This document shows positions 1 to 8,700 of a DNA stretch of 64,000 nt, piece after piece; positions within the stretch are counted from its first letter, which is position 1, and each line of letters opens with the position of its first letter. The notes beneath the pieces are model-generated. The model worked only from the letters and a program-made list of their open reading frames with translations. It made no database searches and was not told the origin of the DNA. This stretch comes from Alteromonadaceae bacterium UBA2620 (GTDB taxonomy: Bacteria; Pseudomonadota; Gammaproteobacteria; Enterobacterales; Alteromonadaceae): contig DDJQ01000058.1 in NCBI GenBank assembly GCA_002339125.1, positions 30,155 to 94,154 on the forward strand, written 5' to 3'. A program made the position numbers and the translations under genes.

Positions 1-206
1 TTATCAGACACGTTAAGTACCTCGTCACCTTCTACCGAGGCATCGGCAAAATCGAGCACGTAAGCATAGCCGGTACAGCCACTGACTTTGGTCGATAAAC
101 GGATAATTTTACCCGGCTGGTTTTTAAGTTTGCCCTCAAAGTGCTTTATTGCACCCGGAGTGAGGGTAACAACGTCTTTACTGGGTACAAAAGTTTCTAC
201 TGACAT
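1..206 (-). CDS. sufA: A-type Fe-S carrier protein, SufA/IscA/HesB family (3' end outside window)
   Basis: A-type iron-sulfur carrier that would receive clusters from the SufBCD scaffold and pass them to apo-proteins in the cytoplasm. I translated it by hand: it begins MSVETFVPSKD and contains SGCTGYAYVLDF, the region of the first conserved cysteine of this family. The last two cysteines, near the C-terminus, lie beyond the left window edge and cannot be checked. The ATG at 206 is preceded by a good ribosome site (AGGAGA). It starts 11 bases after the sufS stop, so it is probably the last visible gene of the suf operon. SufA rather than IscA or ErpA is inferred from position. Confidence 0.82.
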   Translation of the reverse strand, partial: MSVETFVPSKDVVTLTPGAIKHFEGKLKNQPGKIIRLSTKVSGCTGYAYVLDFADASVEGDEVLNVSD

Positions 207-217
207 GGTTATCTCTC

Positions 218-1435
218 CTAGCCCAACATCGTTTGAGCTTTGCGTAAGCCCGCAAAGAATGCAGAGATTTCTTCCAGCGTGTTATACAACGAAAAAGAAG
301 CGCGGGCAGTGCCGTTAATCCCAAGGCGATGCATCAGTGGTTGCGCGCAGTTATCGCCAGTACGGATAGCTATCCCCTGACGATCCAGAATAAAGCCAAT
401 ATCGGCCGGGTGCGCGTTATCCATTACAAAGCTCAGGATACCAATCTTGTTAGGTGCGGTGCCGATTAAGCGCATACCCTGAATATCCGCGGCCTGTGCC
501 ATAGCAGAATCAATCAGTGTCTTTTCGTGGGCCTGAACGGCAGCAATATCCAATTGGCTGAACCACTCAAGTGCGGTGCCCAGGCCAATAGCGCCGGCGA
601 TGTTTGGCGTACCAGCTTCAAGGCGGTTAGGCAATGCGCCCCAGGTAGCACTCTGATAAGTCACATCGGCAATCATTTCGCCACCGGTTAACCATACCGG
701 CCATTCTTCCAGCACTGCCTGTTTGCCCCACAACACGCCAATGCCGGTTGGACCAAACACCTTGTGACCAGAAAACGCGTAAAAATCACAGCCCAGAGCC
801 TGTACATCTACGTCGCCATGAGCAATTCCCTGAGCGCCGTCAACCAGCACTAACGCGCCGTAGGCCTTGGCCATTGCAGTGAGTTCTTTAACCGGATTAA
901 CGGTACCCAATGCATTGGATACATGAGGGAACGCCACCATGCGGGTATTGGGACCCAGTGACGCCTTAAATGTTTCAAGATCAAGCTCACCGTTATCAAA
1001 AATCGGCGCAACACACAGCGTAGCACCGCTTTGCAAACAGGCTTGTTGCCAGGTAACCAGGTTAGCGTGGTGTTCCATTTCGGTTACCACCACTTCGTCA
1101 CCGGCTTCCAGTTGCTGGGCCAGGCCCTTGGCAACCAGGTTTATACTTTCGGTGGTACCGCTGGTCCAGATGACTTCGCTACGGTTTGCCGCGTTAATAA
1201 AACGGGCCACCTGATCACGGGCTTTTTCGTAACGGCGGGTCGCTTCGTCGGATAACTGATGAGCGCCACGGTGTACGTTGGCGTTACACTGGGTATAAAA
1301 GTCTACCAATGAGTCAATCACGACCTGAGGTTTTTGCGTGGTAGCACCGTTATCCAGATATACCAACGGTTTACCATCTACCGTCTGCGATAAAATAGGG
1401 AACTCAGCACGAACTGCCGCTACGTCAAAACTCAT
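218..1435 (-). CDS. sufS: Cysteine desulfurase SufS
   Basis: PLP-dependent group II cysteine desulfurase that takes sulfur from L-cysteine as an enzyme persulfide for SufBCD. At 405 aa it has the usual length (E. coli 406). The PLP lysine is in SGHKVFGPTGIG. The catalytic cysteine is about residue 363 in RTGDNCAQPLM, matching E. coli Cys364. The N-terminal substrate stretch YLDNGATTQKP is typical. It overlaps the sufD stop by four bases (ATGA), so translation is coupled. No SufE gene is visible in the window, so its sulfur acceptor may be encoded elsewhere. This is the second desulfurase of the locus; the other is the IscS type at 5212-6378. Confidence 0.96.
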   Translation of the reverse strand: MSFDVAAVRAEFPILSQTVDGKPLVYLDNGATTQKPQVVIDSLVDFYTQCNANVHRGAHQLSDEATRRYEKARDQVARFINAANRSEVIWTSGTTESINLVAKGLAQQLEAGDEVVVTEMEHHANLVTWQQACLQSGATLCVAPIFDNGELDLETFKASLGPNTRMVAFPHVSNALGTVNPVKELTAMAKAYGALVLVDGAQGIAHGDVDVQALGCDFYAFSGHKVFGPTGIGVLWGKQAVLEEWPVWLTGGEMIADVTYQSATWGALPNRLEAGTPNIAGAIGLGTALEWFSQLDIAAVQAHEKTLIDSAMAQAADIQGMRLIGTAPNKIGILSFVMDNAHPADIGFILDRQGIAIRTGDNCAQPLMHRLGINGTARASFSLYNTLEEISAFFAGLRKAQTMLG

Positions 1436-2694
1436 TTAACCTCCATGCCCACAAAACGGTCATGTAACTGAGTTAGCAACCAGCCAGCGATATCTTCGTT
1501 GGGGATCTGATTAATCAGTTCTCGGATAAAACCAAAGTTGAGCATGATTAACGCCTGACTACGACTGATGCCGCGAGTAAGCAGGTAATACAGCGCGGTA
1601 TCATCAATTTCAGCTACTGTTGCACCGTGGGCGCATTTGACGTCATCGGCATAAATTTCCAGTTCAGGTTTGGTATTTATCACCGCCCGACGTGACAACA
1701 ACAGGTTACGATTATTCAGTTCCGCCAGCGTTTTCTGCGCATCACGGTGAATATGAATACGGCCATTGAATACTGCTTTGGCGCGATCGCCAACGATACC
1801 CCGGGCATTTTCCTCGGTAGTACAGTTAGGCACGGCGTGCTCAATAGTGGTGTGTAAGTCAAACAGCTCACCTTCGGCCAGCAAATAAATCGCATTGATA
1901 TTAGCGTTAGCGAATTCGCCGGTATAGATAACATCCACATCGAGGCGCGACAACTGACTGCCATAACCAATTAATGTGCTGCTGAGCTGGGCTTTTTCCG
2001 CCACTTTAAAATGACAGCCGCCTACGTGCATTGCTTGCTGCGTGAACATAGCAAACCGATAGTGCTCAAGATGCGCTTCGCTGTGCAGCACATATTCACT
2101 GAATGCGGTATTAACACTGCTGGCATCACCGTAACCGTCTTCCAGCACGGTGGCTCGCGCACCTGCTTCTACCTGCATCAGCACACGAAGGTGTTGATCG
2201 CCTTCATTACTGGCCAGTTGTGAAATACGAATCGGCGTATCAATGGTTTTGCCTGCTGCAACCTTTATGTACAGACCATCGGCCAGCAGCGCGTCGTTAA
2301 CCTGACCAAATAAGTGTTTGGCCGGCTTCACATCTGACAACAGGCTCTCGATGACTTGTTGCTGCTCAGCAGTTGCTGATGAGAACCGTACGATTTCAAG
2401 GCCTTCCGGCAGAGACAGTGCACACACGTCGGTGAGCAACTCATTGCCACTGAACACCAGTTCGATTGCGCTTAGCTCGCCTATTTTAGGCGCGCTAAAC
2501 TCGGTATTTTCAGGCTTAGCCAGTGATACGCTGCGCTTTTCTACCGGGATGAGCGGAGTAAAACGCCAGTCTTCCACTTTACGCAGCGGCCAGCGAACTT
2601 TTTCCAGTTCAGCCAGCGCCGCCTGACGATGAGGAGCCAGCCAGTCCTGATGTGTTTGCGCCGTGGCGATTACTTCAGACAGCCATTGGCTCAT
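1432..2694 (-). CDS. sufD: Fe-S cluster assembly protein SufD
   Basis: Component of the SufBC2D scaffold complex, on which Fe-S clusters are built in the cytoplasm. The 420 aa protein has the SufBD beta-helix core in its second half, with the conserved stretches ENARGIVGD and CAHGATVAEID. The C-terminal helices include QALIMLNFGFI. Length matches E. coli SufD (423 aa). It overlaps sufC upstream and sufS downstream by four bases each (ATGA). The N-terminal third is diverged, as is usual for SufD compared with SufB. Confidence 0.95.
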   Translation of the reverse strand: MSQWLSEVIATAQTHQDWLAPHRQAALAELEKVRWPLRKVEDWRFTPLIPVEKRSVSLAKPENTEFSAPKIGELSAIELVFSGNELLTDVCALSLPEGLEIVRFSSATAEQQQVIESLLSDVKPAKHLFGQVNDALLADGLYIKVAAGKTIDTPIRISQLASNEGDQHLRVLMQVEAGARATVLEDGYGDASSVNTAFSEYVLHSEAHLEHYRFAMFTQQAMHVGGCHFKVAEKAQLSSTLIGYGSQLSRLDVDVIYTGEFANANINAIYLLAEGELFDLHTTIEHAVPNCTTEENARGIVGDRAKAVFNGRIHIHRDAQKTLAELNNRNLLLSRRAVINTKPELEIYADDVKCAHGATVAEIDDTALYYLLTRGISRSQALIMLNFGFIRELINQIPNEDIAGWLLTQLHDRFVGMEVK

Positions 2695-3452
2695 GCATCG
2701 GCCTCCTCATAGGCTTTACCTAAAAAGGCATAACCGGATTTTTCTACTTCCAGCGCCAGTGACGCATCGCCACTTTTTACAATCTTGCCGTCCGCCAGGA
2801 TATGCACAAAGTCAGGCTTGATATAGTCAAGCAGACGCTGATAGTGAGTCACAACAATGAAGCCGCGCTGCCCGTCACGCTGGCTGTTTACACCATCAGC
2901 AACTACTTGAAGTGCGTCAACATCCAGGCCCGAGTCAGACTCGTCTAGAATACACAGCGACGGCTCAAGAAGGATCATCTGCATGATCTCGTTACGCTTC
3001 TTCTCACCGCCGGAGAAGCCTTCGTTAACACCACGCTTTAAGAAATCCAGTGGCAGATTCACCTGCTTACAGGCCGCCTTGGCTTTCTTTAAAAACTCAG
3101 CAGCGGTAAGAGGCTCTTCGCCGCGGTGTTCGCGCAGCGCGTTAACCGATTCTTTTAAGAATTCCATGTTGCTAACGCCAGGGATCTCAACCGGATACTG
3201 AAATGCCAGGAACAACCCTTCGCGGGCACGCTCTTCCACTTCAAGATCCAGTAAATCTTTACCATTTAAGGTCGCAGCACCTTCGTTAACTTCGTAGCCT
3301 TCACGGCCAGATAGCACGTAGCCAAGCGTACTTTTACCGGCGCCATTGGGCCCCATGATGGCATGAACTTCACCAGGCTTAACTTCCAGATTCAGCCCTT
3401 TGATAATGGTTTTATCTTCAACACTGGCGTGTAAATTATCGATAGACAACAT
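2691..3452 (-). CDS. sufC: Fe-S cluster assembly ATPase SufC
   Basis: Cytoplasmic ABC-type ATPase that powers the conformational cycle of the SufBCD scaffold. The 253 aa protein has Walker A GPNGAGKST at about residues 34-42, the ABC signature as SGGEKKRNEI (the Suf-specific form) and Walker B LCILDESDSGLD. The later H-loop is in VVTHYQRLL. The start ATG lies eight bases after the sufB stop, and the stop overlaps sufD by four bases. There are no membrane segments, as expected for this non-transport ABC protein. Confidence 0.97.
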   Translation of the reverse strand: MLSIDNLHASVEDKTIIKGLNLEVKPGEVHAIMGPNGAGKSTLGYVLSGREGYEVNEGAATLNGKDLLDLEVEERAREGLFLAFQYPVEIPGVSNMEFLKESVNALREHRGEEPLTAAEFLKKAKAACKQVNLPLDFLKRGVNEGFSGGEKKRNEIMQMILLEPSLCILDESDSGLDVDALQVVADGVNSQRDGQRGFIVVTHYQRLLDYIKPDFVHILADGKIVKSGDASLALEVEKSGYAFLGKAYEEADA

Positions 3453-3460
3453 TAAATTCT

Positions 3461-4897
3461 TTACCCCACAGAACCTTCTAAACTAATTTCGAGTAACTTG
3501 CCGGCTTCCACCGCAAATTCCATTGGTAATTCTTTAAAGACTTCCTTACAGAAGCCATTGACGATCATGGACACCGCTTTCTCTGCGTCGAGGCCACGTT
3601 GCTGAGCCAGGAATAACTGTTCGTCGCTCACTTTGGATGTAGTGGCTTCGTGCTCAACGATGGCAGACGGGTTGCGGCTTTCGATATACGGGAACGTATG
3701 CGCGCCACACTGATCGCCAATTAGCAGCGAATCACACTGCGTAAAATTACGGGCGCCATCAGATTTTGGCCCCATTTGTACCAGACCACGGTAGGCGTTA
3801 TTACTTTTTCCTGCCGAGATCCCTTTTGAAATAATGGTGGAGCGGGTGTTTTTACCCAGATGAATCATCTTGGTACCGGTATCCGCCTGCTGGCGTCCAC
3901 GGGTTAAGGCAACGGAGTAGAATTCACCAACGCTGTTATCCCCTTTCAACACGCAGCTCGGATATTTCCAGGTAACGGCTGAGCCGGTTTCTACCTGGGT
4001 CCAGCTGATTTTTGCGTCGTCATGACAAATGCCGCGCTTAGTTACAAAATTGTAAATACCGCCTTTACCGTTTTCGTCACCCGGGTACCAGTTTTGTACC
4101 GTTGAGTATTTGATGTTGGCTTTATCCAGCGCAACCAGTTCAACAACGGCTGCGTGTAACTGGTTTTCATCACGTTGTGGTGCCGTGCACCCTTCCAGAT
4201 AACTTACGTGGCTGCCTTCATCAGCAACAATAAGCGTACGCTCAAACTGACCGGTGTTTTGCTCGTTAATACGGAAATAAGTGGAAAGCTCCATGGGGCA
4301 ACGTACGCCCTTAGGAATATACACAAACGAACCATCGGTAAATACGGCACTGTTCAGCGCCGCGAAGTAGTTATCGGTACGAGGAACCACAGAGCCGATG
4401 TACTTCTTAACCAACTCAGGATATTTCTGGATAGCTTCCGAAATAGGGCAGAAAATAACGCCCGCCTCGTGCAGCTTTTCACGGAAGGTTGTTACTACCG
4501 ATACCGAGTCGAATACCGCATCAACAGCAACACCCGCCAGCATTTCCTGCTCGTGCAGGGGAATGCCCAGCTTGTTATACACATCCAACAGTTCCGGGTC
4601 GACTTCGTCGAGGGACTTTGGTTTGTCCTTCATACTCTTAGGTGATGAGTAGTAAGAAATAGCCTGATAATCCACTTTTGGATAAACAACATGAGCCCAG
4701 TCCGGCTCTTCCATTTCCAGCCACGAATGATAGGCTTTCAGGCGCCATTCGAGCATCCATTCCGGCTCATTTTTCATGGCTGATATACGGCGGATAATGG
4801 ATTCGTCCAGACCATTTTCGAAGGTATCAGACTCGATTTCAGAATAGAAACCCGCCTCGTATTGTTTCGATAGCGCCTGTTCGATTTGCTCGCTCAT
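3461..4897 (-). CDS. sufB: Fe-S cluster assembly scaffold SufB
   Basis: Core scaffold of the SufBC2D complex, where sulfur from SufS meets iron. At 478 aa it is close to E. coli SufB (495). The conserved C-terminal core is present, including [21 protein letters not shown], which holds the functional cysteine region around E. coli Cys405, and YIPKGVRCP. It is the first gene after the IscR-controlled promoter at 5001-5029, and the transcript would have a leader of about 95 bases. The upstream GTGAGATGAGTCA gives an acceptable ribosome site for the ATG at 4897. Confidence 0.97.
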   Translation of the reverse strand: MSEQIEQALSKQYEAGFYSEIESDTFENGLDESIIRRISAMKNEPEWMLEWRLKAYHSWLEMEEPDWAHVVYPKVDYQAISYYSSPKSMKDKPKSLDEVDPELLDVYNKLGIPLHEQEMLAGVAVDAVFDSVSVVTTFREKLHEAGVIFCPISEAIQKYPELVKKYIGSVVPRTDNYFAALNSAVFTDGSFVYIPKGVRCPMELSTYFRINEQNTGQFERTLIVADEGSHVSYLEGCTAPQRDENQLHAAVVELVALDKANIKYSTVQNWYPGDENGKGGIYNFVTKRGICHDDAKISWTQVETGSAVTWKYPSCVLKGDNSVGEFYSVALTRGRQQADTGTKMIHLGKNTRSTIISKGISAGKSNNAYRGLVQMGPKSDGARNFTQCDSLLIGDQCGAHTFPYIESRNPSAIVEHEATTSKVSDEQLFLAQQRGLDAEKAVSMIVNGFCKEVFKELPMEFAVEAGKLLEISLEGSVG

Positions 4898-5000
4898 TGA
4901 CTCATCTCACTGTTATTGAACATTTCGCCGCGATAATCAGCATGTAGTGCAACACTACACCTGTTCAGCGTTTTCGCTGTCACCGCGACCTGGTTGCCAC

Positions 5001-5029
5001 ATTATATAATACCCGAGTATTTCACTCAA
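5001..5029 (-). promoter_or_regulatory. Sigma70 promoter for sufBCDS-sufA
   Basis: On the minus strand a -35 box TTGAGT (5029-5024) is separated by exactly 17 bases from a consensus -10 box TATAAT (5006-5001). It sits about 100 bases before sufB, inside the 314-base gap after iscS. The IscR-like operator at 5009-5033 covers the -35 box and most of the spacer, so bound IscR would exclude RNA polymerase. Confidence 0.78.
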
Positions 5030-5033
5030 CTAT
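5009..5033 (-). promoter_or_regulatory. IscR type-1 operator at the suf promoter
   Basis: On the minus strand this 25-mer runs ATAGTTGAGT-GAAAT-ACTCGGGTAT. It matches the published E. coli type-1 IscR consensus (ATASYYGACT-RWWWY-AGTCRRSTAT) at 23 of 25 positions. The two departures are symmetric: G for C on the left and C for G on the right, so dyad symmetry is kept. In E. coli type-1 sites bind [2Fe-2S]-IscR, while suf is controlled by a type-2 site. A type-1 site in front of sufB is therefore an informative difference. Confidence 0.82.
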
Positions 5034-5198
5034 TCACCCGGGGCGTTTCTGTCCTCTACCTCGCCGAATCTGACGTCAGTTTGGTAGGGCAACGTGGCGC
5101 TTTGTATGCACTGAAATCTGGGGGCCGCAATCTTGCCTGAATATTGACTTAACTGCAATCTTAGCGGCTCCGACTTAGGTCTGAATAACGCCCTGAGA

Positions 5199-5227
5199 CA
5201 GACAGGCAGTGCTAACCTGCCTGTCTG
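5199..5227 (-). repeat. Perfect 11-bp hairpin across the iscS stop codon
   Basis: CAGACAGGCAG and CTGCCTGTCTG form a perfect 11-bp inverted repeat with a 7-base loop, and the iscS stop codon (5214-5212) lies in the loop. No U-run follows, so it is not a standard Rho-independent terminator. It may instead be an mRNA stability or processing element separating iscR-iscS from sufB. The rest of the 4898-5211 gap holds the suf promoter and operator and a repeated GCAATCTT at about 5128 and 5155. Confidence 0.6.
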
Positions 5228-6378
5228 ACCTCGCGTAAAGTCTTTACTGTTTCTATTACTCTCTGCGCGGCAAAACGGATGTCTTCTTCACTGGTAAAAC
5301 GACCGGCAGAAAAACGCAAACCCGCATGGGCTAGTTCTGCACTGCGGCCCAGCGCCGTTAACACATAAGACGGCTCCATGCTGGCCGAGGTACAGGCCGA
5401 ACCGGTGGAGATAGCAATATCATGCAGTCCCATCACCAGACTTTCGCCGTCTACGCCACCAAAACTGATATTGATAATGCCAGGCACGCGTTGGGTGAGG
5501 TGACCGTTAAGGTGCACATCATCGAGGCGACTGACCTCTTCCCACAATAATTCGGTATACCCGCGTAATCTGGCGGCTTCTTCTTTCAGGGATTGGCCGG
5601 CAAGCTCACAGGCTTCACCAAAACCCACTATCTGATGGGTTGGCAGCGTACCCGAGCGCATACCCCGCTCATGACCACCGCCATGAATTTGCGCAGCAAT
5701 TTGTACTTTCGGGCGGCGACGAACATACAACGCGCCAATACCTTTGGGGCCGTAACACTTATGTGCAGAGAAAGACATTAAATCTACTGGCAGGGCTGTT
5801 AGGTCGATAGGTAACTTGCCAAGGCTCTGCGCGGCATCCACATGGAAATACACCTGCTGCTCGCGACACAGCTCACCAATAGCGGCGATATCCTGGATAA
5901 CACCGGTTTCGTTATTGACGTGCATCACCGAAACCAGCACCGTGTCAGCGCCTATCGCCTCTGCCACCTGCTCGACCGATATTAATCCATGAGCGTCGGG
6001 CGCTAGTAGCGTAACCCTGACCCCTTGCCCGGCAAGAAACTCAACCGTATCGAGAACCGCTTTATGTTCGGTTGCCACGGTAATAACGTGCTTTTGCGGT
6101 TTGTCCGAGGCGTCAACCACACCTTTAATGGCCAGGTTATCCGACTCGGTGGCGCCAGAGGTAAAGACAATTTCGCGGGGATCGCAATTCACCAGATCGG
6201 CAATTTGATTGCGCGCCACGTCAACGGCTTCTTCAGCCACCCAACCAAAACGGTGGGAGCGCGAAGCCGGGTTGCCAAAATTGCCTTCCATCGTAAGGCT
6301 CGCAGTCATTTGTGCTGCAACCTTAGGGTCTACGGGCGTGGTAGAGGCATAATCTAAGTAAACGGGAGTACGCGTCAT
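5212..6378 (-). CDS. iscS: Cysteine desulfurase, IscS type with shortened C-terminus
   Basis: Group I PLP-dependent cysteine desulfurase. It follows E. coli IscS almost throughout: [12 protein letters not shown] at the start, [12 protein letters not shown], the PLP lysine in [12 protein letters not shown] and the flexible active-site loop [10 protein letters not shown] with Cys at about residue 329. It is 388 aa against 404 because the protein stops after [10 protein letters not shown]. The tail that in E. coli IscS follows this point, and is needed to dock IscU, is absent. It lies nine bases after iscR and upstream of sufB. No iscU, hscBA or fdx is in the window, so it may feed the Suf scaffold or serve tRNA thiolation. 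Confidence 0.9.
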   Translation of the reverse strand: MTRTPVYLDYASTTPVDPKVAAQMTASLTMEGNFGNPASRSHRFGWVAEEAVDVARNQIADLVNCDPREIVFTSGATESDNLAIKGVVDASDKPQKHVITVATEHKAVLDTVEFLAGQGVRVTLLAPDAHGLISVEQVAEAIGADTVLVSVMHVNNETGVIQDIAAIGELCREQQVYFHVDAAQSLGKLPIDLTALPVDLMSFSAHKCYGPKGIGALYVRRRPKVQIAAQIHGGGHERGMRSGTLPTHQIVGFGEACELAGQSLKEEAARLRGYTELLWEEVSRLDDVHLNGHLTQRVPGIINISFGGVDGESLVMGLHDIAISTGSACTSASMEPSYVLTALGRSAELAHAGLRFSAGRFTSEEDIRFAAQRVIETVKTLREVRQAG

Positions 6379-6387
6379 GACCTGTCT

Positions 6388-6867
6388 TTATAACTGAATA
6401 CTGACCTGAATTTTACCGTCAACCGGCATCTTGTGTTTGTCCTGGCGACCGGCGACTTCCTGTACTTCGCCCTTTGCCATCAATTCCCCGAGGCTGATGC
6501 CATCGAGAAAGTGGCTGATGCGGTCACTGAGGTCCTGCCACAGACTATGGGTAAGACAACGCTCACCCGCCTGACAATCGCCCTGCCCCTGACAGCGCGT
6601 TGCATCGACAGATTCGTCCACCGCACGGATCACCTCGCCGATAGCGATAAGCTCTGCTTCCCGGCCCAGTTGATAGCCGCCGCCAGGTCCCCGCACACTC
6701 AGTACCAGACTTTCTTTGCGTAAGCGCGAAAATAGCTGCTCTAAATAAGACAAAGAGATCTCCTGCCTGGCAGAAATATCGGCCAGCGATACCGGCCCCT
6801 GCTTGGAATGGAGTGCCACGTCTAACATTGCCGTTACTGCGTAGCGGCCTTTTGAAGTCAGTTTCAT
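6388..6867 (-). CDS. iscR: Fe-S cluster regulator IscR (Rrf2 family)
   Basis: Winged-helix Rrf2-family repressor that senses Fe-S status through a [2Fe-2S] cluster. Starting at the ATG at 6867 gives 159 aa beginning [15 protein letters not shown], as in E. coli. An in-frame TTG six bases upstream is less likely. The cluster ligands fall at Cys92, Cys98, Cys104 and His107 in [16 protein letters not shown], the same numbering as E. coli IscR. The recognition helix is in [15 protein letters not shown]. It leads iscS and the suf genes and has a type-1 operator over its own promoter, which implies negative autoregulation. Confidence 0.96.
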   Translation of the reverse strand: MKLTSKGRYAVTAMLDVALHSKQGPVSLADISARQEISLSYLEQLFSRLRKESLVLSVRGPGGGYQLGREAELIAIGEVIRAVDESVDATRCQGQGDCQAGERCLTHSLWQDLSDRISHFLDGISLGELMAKGEVQEVAGRQDKHKMPVDGKIQVSIQL

Positions 6868-6897
6868 AACCAAATACGGATAGTGAACAATGGCAAA

Positions 6898-6926
6898 ATT
6901 GTTCCATACCTGAGTAAATTGGTCAA
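6898..6926 (-). promoter_or_regulatory. Sigma70 promoter for iscR-iscS
   Basis: On the minus strand the -35 box TTGACC (6926-6921) and -10 box AACAAT (6903-6898) are 17 bases apart, about 30 bases before the iscR ATG. The IscR-like operator 6906-6930 overlaps the -35 box and spacer, the same geometry as at the suf promoter. Confidence 0.72.
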
Positions 6927-6930
6927 GTAT
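6906..6930 (-). promoter_or_regulatory. IscR type-1 operator at the iscR promoter
   Basis: On the minus strand the site reads ATACTTGACC-AATTT-ACTCAGGTAT and matches the E. coli type-1 consensus at 23 of 25 positions. A further half-site-like ATACCTGAGTAA occurs just upstream at 6945-6956, recalling the paired sites at the E. coli iscR promoter, but its second half does not match. Confidence 0.82.
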
Positions 6931-6999
6931 AAAACCCTACTAGTTACTCAGGTATTACGCTGTTTACCGATACACTCGGAAGCCAATTGAGTCGGATGC

Positions 7000-7818
7000 T
7001 CAGATCTGCGGATCGAATTCGTCGTGACTCACCTGTTTAGAATTAGGCACTACAGGAGAAATACCTGTACTGGCGAAGTCTTCTGCGGTCATCGCGCTCA
7101 GGCGTTCCTTGGATACCTCGCCACCCATGCCCTGAATCACCTGACACAGCTCTTCGATGCGACCGTCCATAGCGTGGATATGCTCCACCATAATGCCCAT
7201 GGCATTGGCCACCGGATCGGGATTGTCAGAAGCCACCGCATACGCATCAAAGCCATATTTTTTAGCAATGGCATTGCGCTTTTCTTTCCCTGTGTCGGTT
7301 TCTTTGGCTGGCTGCAGAATGTGCCCGGGGATACCAAGCACTGTGGTTCCAGGTGGGGCGTCTTTAACGACAACAGAATTACTGCCAATTTTGGCGCCTT
7401 CACCAATGGTAATTGGCCCCAATACCTTGGCGCCGGCACCAACAACTACGTTATTTTCCAGGGTTGGATGACGTTTACCGGCATTCCAGGTCGTCCCCCC
7501 AAGGGTAACGCCGTGGTAAAGGGTGACATCGTCACCAATATCAGCCGTTTCGCCAATCACTACACCCATACCGTGGTCAATAAAGAAGCGCCGGCCGATG
7601 GTGGCGCCCGGGTGGATTTCAATGCCGGTCAGCCAACGGCTGAAAGTCGATAGCGAGCGTGCGAGCCATTTCAACTGCAGTCGCCAGAGCTTGTTACTTA
7701 TCCGATGCAACCAAACGGCATGTAATCCAGGATAGTTGGTCAGTACTTCAAAAGCGTTTCGCGCCGCCGGATCGCGGTGGAATACCGCTCTGATATCTTC
7801 TTTCATTCGGCTGAACAT
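7000..7818 (-). CDS. cysE: Serine O-acetyltransferase
   Basis: Transfers acetyl from acetyl-CoA to L-serine, giving O-acetylserine, the precursor of cysteine. The 272 aa protein has the N-terminal helical domain ([14 protein letters not shown]) and then the left-handed beta-helix of hexapeptide repeats ([33 protein letters not shown]). The C-terminus ends EFDPQI. A terminal isoleucine is what CysE uses to dock into the CysK active site, so a cysteine synthase complex is likely. The 2-base gap after trmJ suggests cotranscription, and the position before iscR-iscS places cysteine supply next to its use in Fe-S assembly. Confidence 0.96.
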   Translation of the reverse strand: MFSRMKEDIRAVFHRDPAARNAFEVLTNYPGLHAVWLHRISNKLWRLQLKWLARSLSTFSRWLTGIEIHPGATIGRRFFIDHGMGVVIGETADIGDDVTLYHGVTLGGTTWNAGKRHPTLENNVVVGAGAKVLGPITIGEGAKIGSNSVVVKDAPPGTTVLGIPGHILQPAKETDTGKEKRNAIAKKYGFDAYAVASDNPDPVANAMGIMVEHIHAMDGRIEELCQVIQGMGGEVSKERLSAMTAEDFASTGISPVVPNSKQVSHDEFDPQI

Positions 7819-7820
7819 GG

Positions 7821-8537
7821 CTATTTCCCGGCTGATTTATCCACTGACGCCAGAATACCGCGTAAGATATTCAGCTCCTGGGACTCCGGGCGGGCCCGGT
7901 TAAATAAGCGGCGCAGGCGGGTCATTACAATGCCCGGGTGATTTTCATTAATGAAGCTGACTTTTTTTAACGTTGATTCCAGGTGCACATAGAAGCGCTC
8001 CAAATCGTCATTTAACGGATACTCTGTTTCTTCGGTTGGAATGGCATCTTTATTTAAGAACGCCATACGTATTTCATAACACAGAGTTTGCACCGCAGCC
8101 GCCAGGTTTAACGAGCTGTAATCAGGATTGGCCGGAATGCATACATGAAAGTGACATTGCTGGAGCTCTTCATTGGTGAGGCCATTGTTTTCACGACCAA
8201 ACACCAGTGCCACCGGGTAGTTATCAACTTCTTTTATCAGTTTTTCACCACAACTGCGTGGCTCCAGCATGGGCCAGCTTAAGGTTCTTGAACGGGCTGA
8301 CGTCCCCACAACCAAGCCACAGCCTGCTACCGCTTCTTCCAGTTTACTCACGGTTTTAGCATTCGCTAATACATCGCCGGCACCGGCCGCGAGTGCACTG
8401 GCTTTGCCGTCAGGCGGGCTTACCGGATCAACCAGATATAGGTTGCTCAAGCCCATGGTTTTCATCGCCCGGGCGGTAGAACCGATATTGCCGGTATGTG
8501 ACGTATTTACTAATACAATTCTGATATTTTCTAACAT
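7821..8537 (-). CDS. trmJ: tRNA (cytidine/uridine-2'-O-)-methyltransferase TrmJ
   Basis: SPOUT-family methyltransferase that makes Nm32 in the tRNA anticodon loop. I place the start at the ATG at 8537 ([19 protein letters not shown]), which aligns with E. coli TrmJ; the longer reading frame has a 20-residue unrelated extension. Family motifs include [14 protein letters not shown] near the N-terminus, [15 protein letters not shown] in the middle and the SPOUT knot segment [14 protein letters not shown]. It is 238 aa, close to E. coli (246). It diverges from suhB, a common arrangement in gammaproteobacteria. Confidence 0.95.
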   Translation of the reverse strand: MLENIRIVLVNTSHTGNIGSTARAMKTMGLSNLYLVDPVSPPDGKASALAAGAGDVLANAKTVSKLEEAVAGCGLVVGTSARSRTLSWPMLEPRSCGEKLIKEVDNYPVALVFGRENNGLTNEELQQCHFHVCIPANPDYSSLNLAAAVQTLCYEIRMAFLNKDAIPTEETEYPLNDDLERFYVHLESTLKKVSFINENHPGIVMTRLRRLFNRARPESQELNILRGILASVDKSAGK

Positions 8538-8628
8538 GCTTAAAAGAGTGCGGCTGTAAATGGCGCAGAGTGTAGCATACCGCTTACACATTCTCACCGC
8601 TTAGCTGCGTATTTCGTCTGAGCTGGCA

Positions 8629-8656
8629 TTGCATTGTGAAGTGGAACTGGTAAACT
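8629..8656 (+). promoter_or_regulatory. Probable suhB promoter
   Basis: TTGCAT (8629-8634), a 16-base spacer and TAAACT (8651-8656) lie about 45 bases before the suhB ATG. This is the best sigma70-like pair in the trmJ/suhB intergenic region. Confidence 0.5.
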
Positions 8657-8700
8657 CCGCGGCGTTTATTTTTTGATCTTTTACAATTGGTGGTTTTGTT

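Noticed and set aside
4175..4645. 156-codon plus-strand frame opposite sufB
   Set aside because: It is antisense to a highly conserved gene and its composition is the mirror of sufB codons.
7024..7653. 209-codon plus-strand frame opposite cysE
   Set aside because: Shadow of cysE; no independent motifs or ribosome site.
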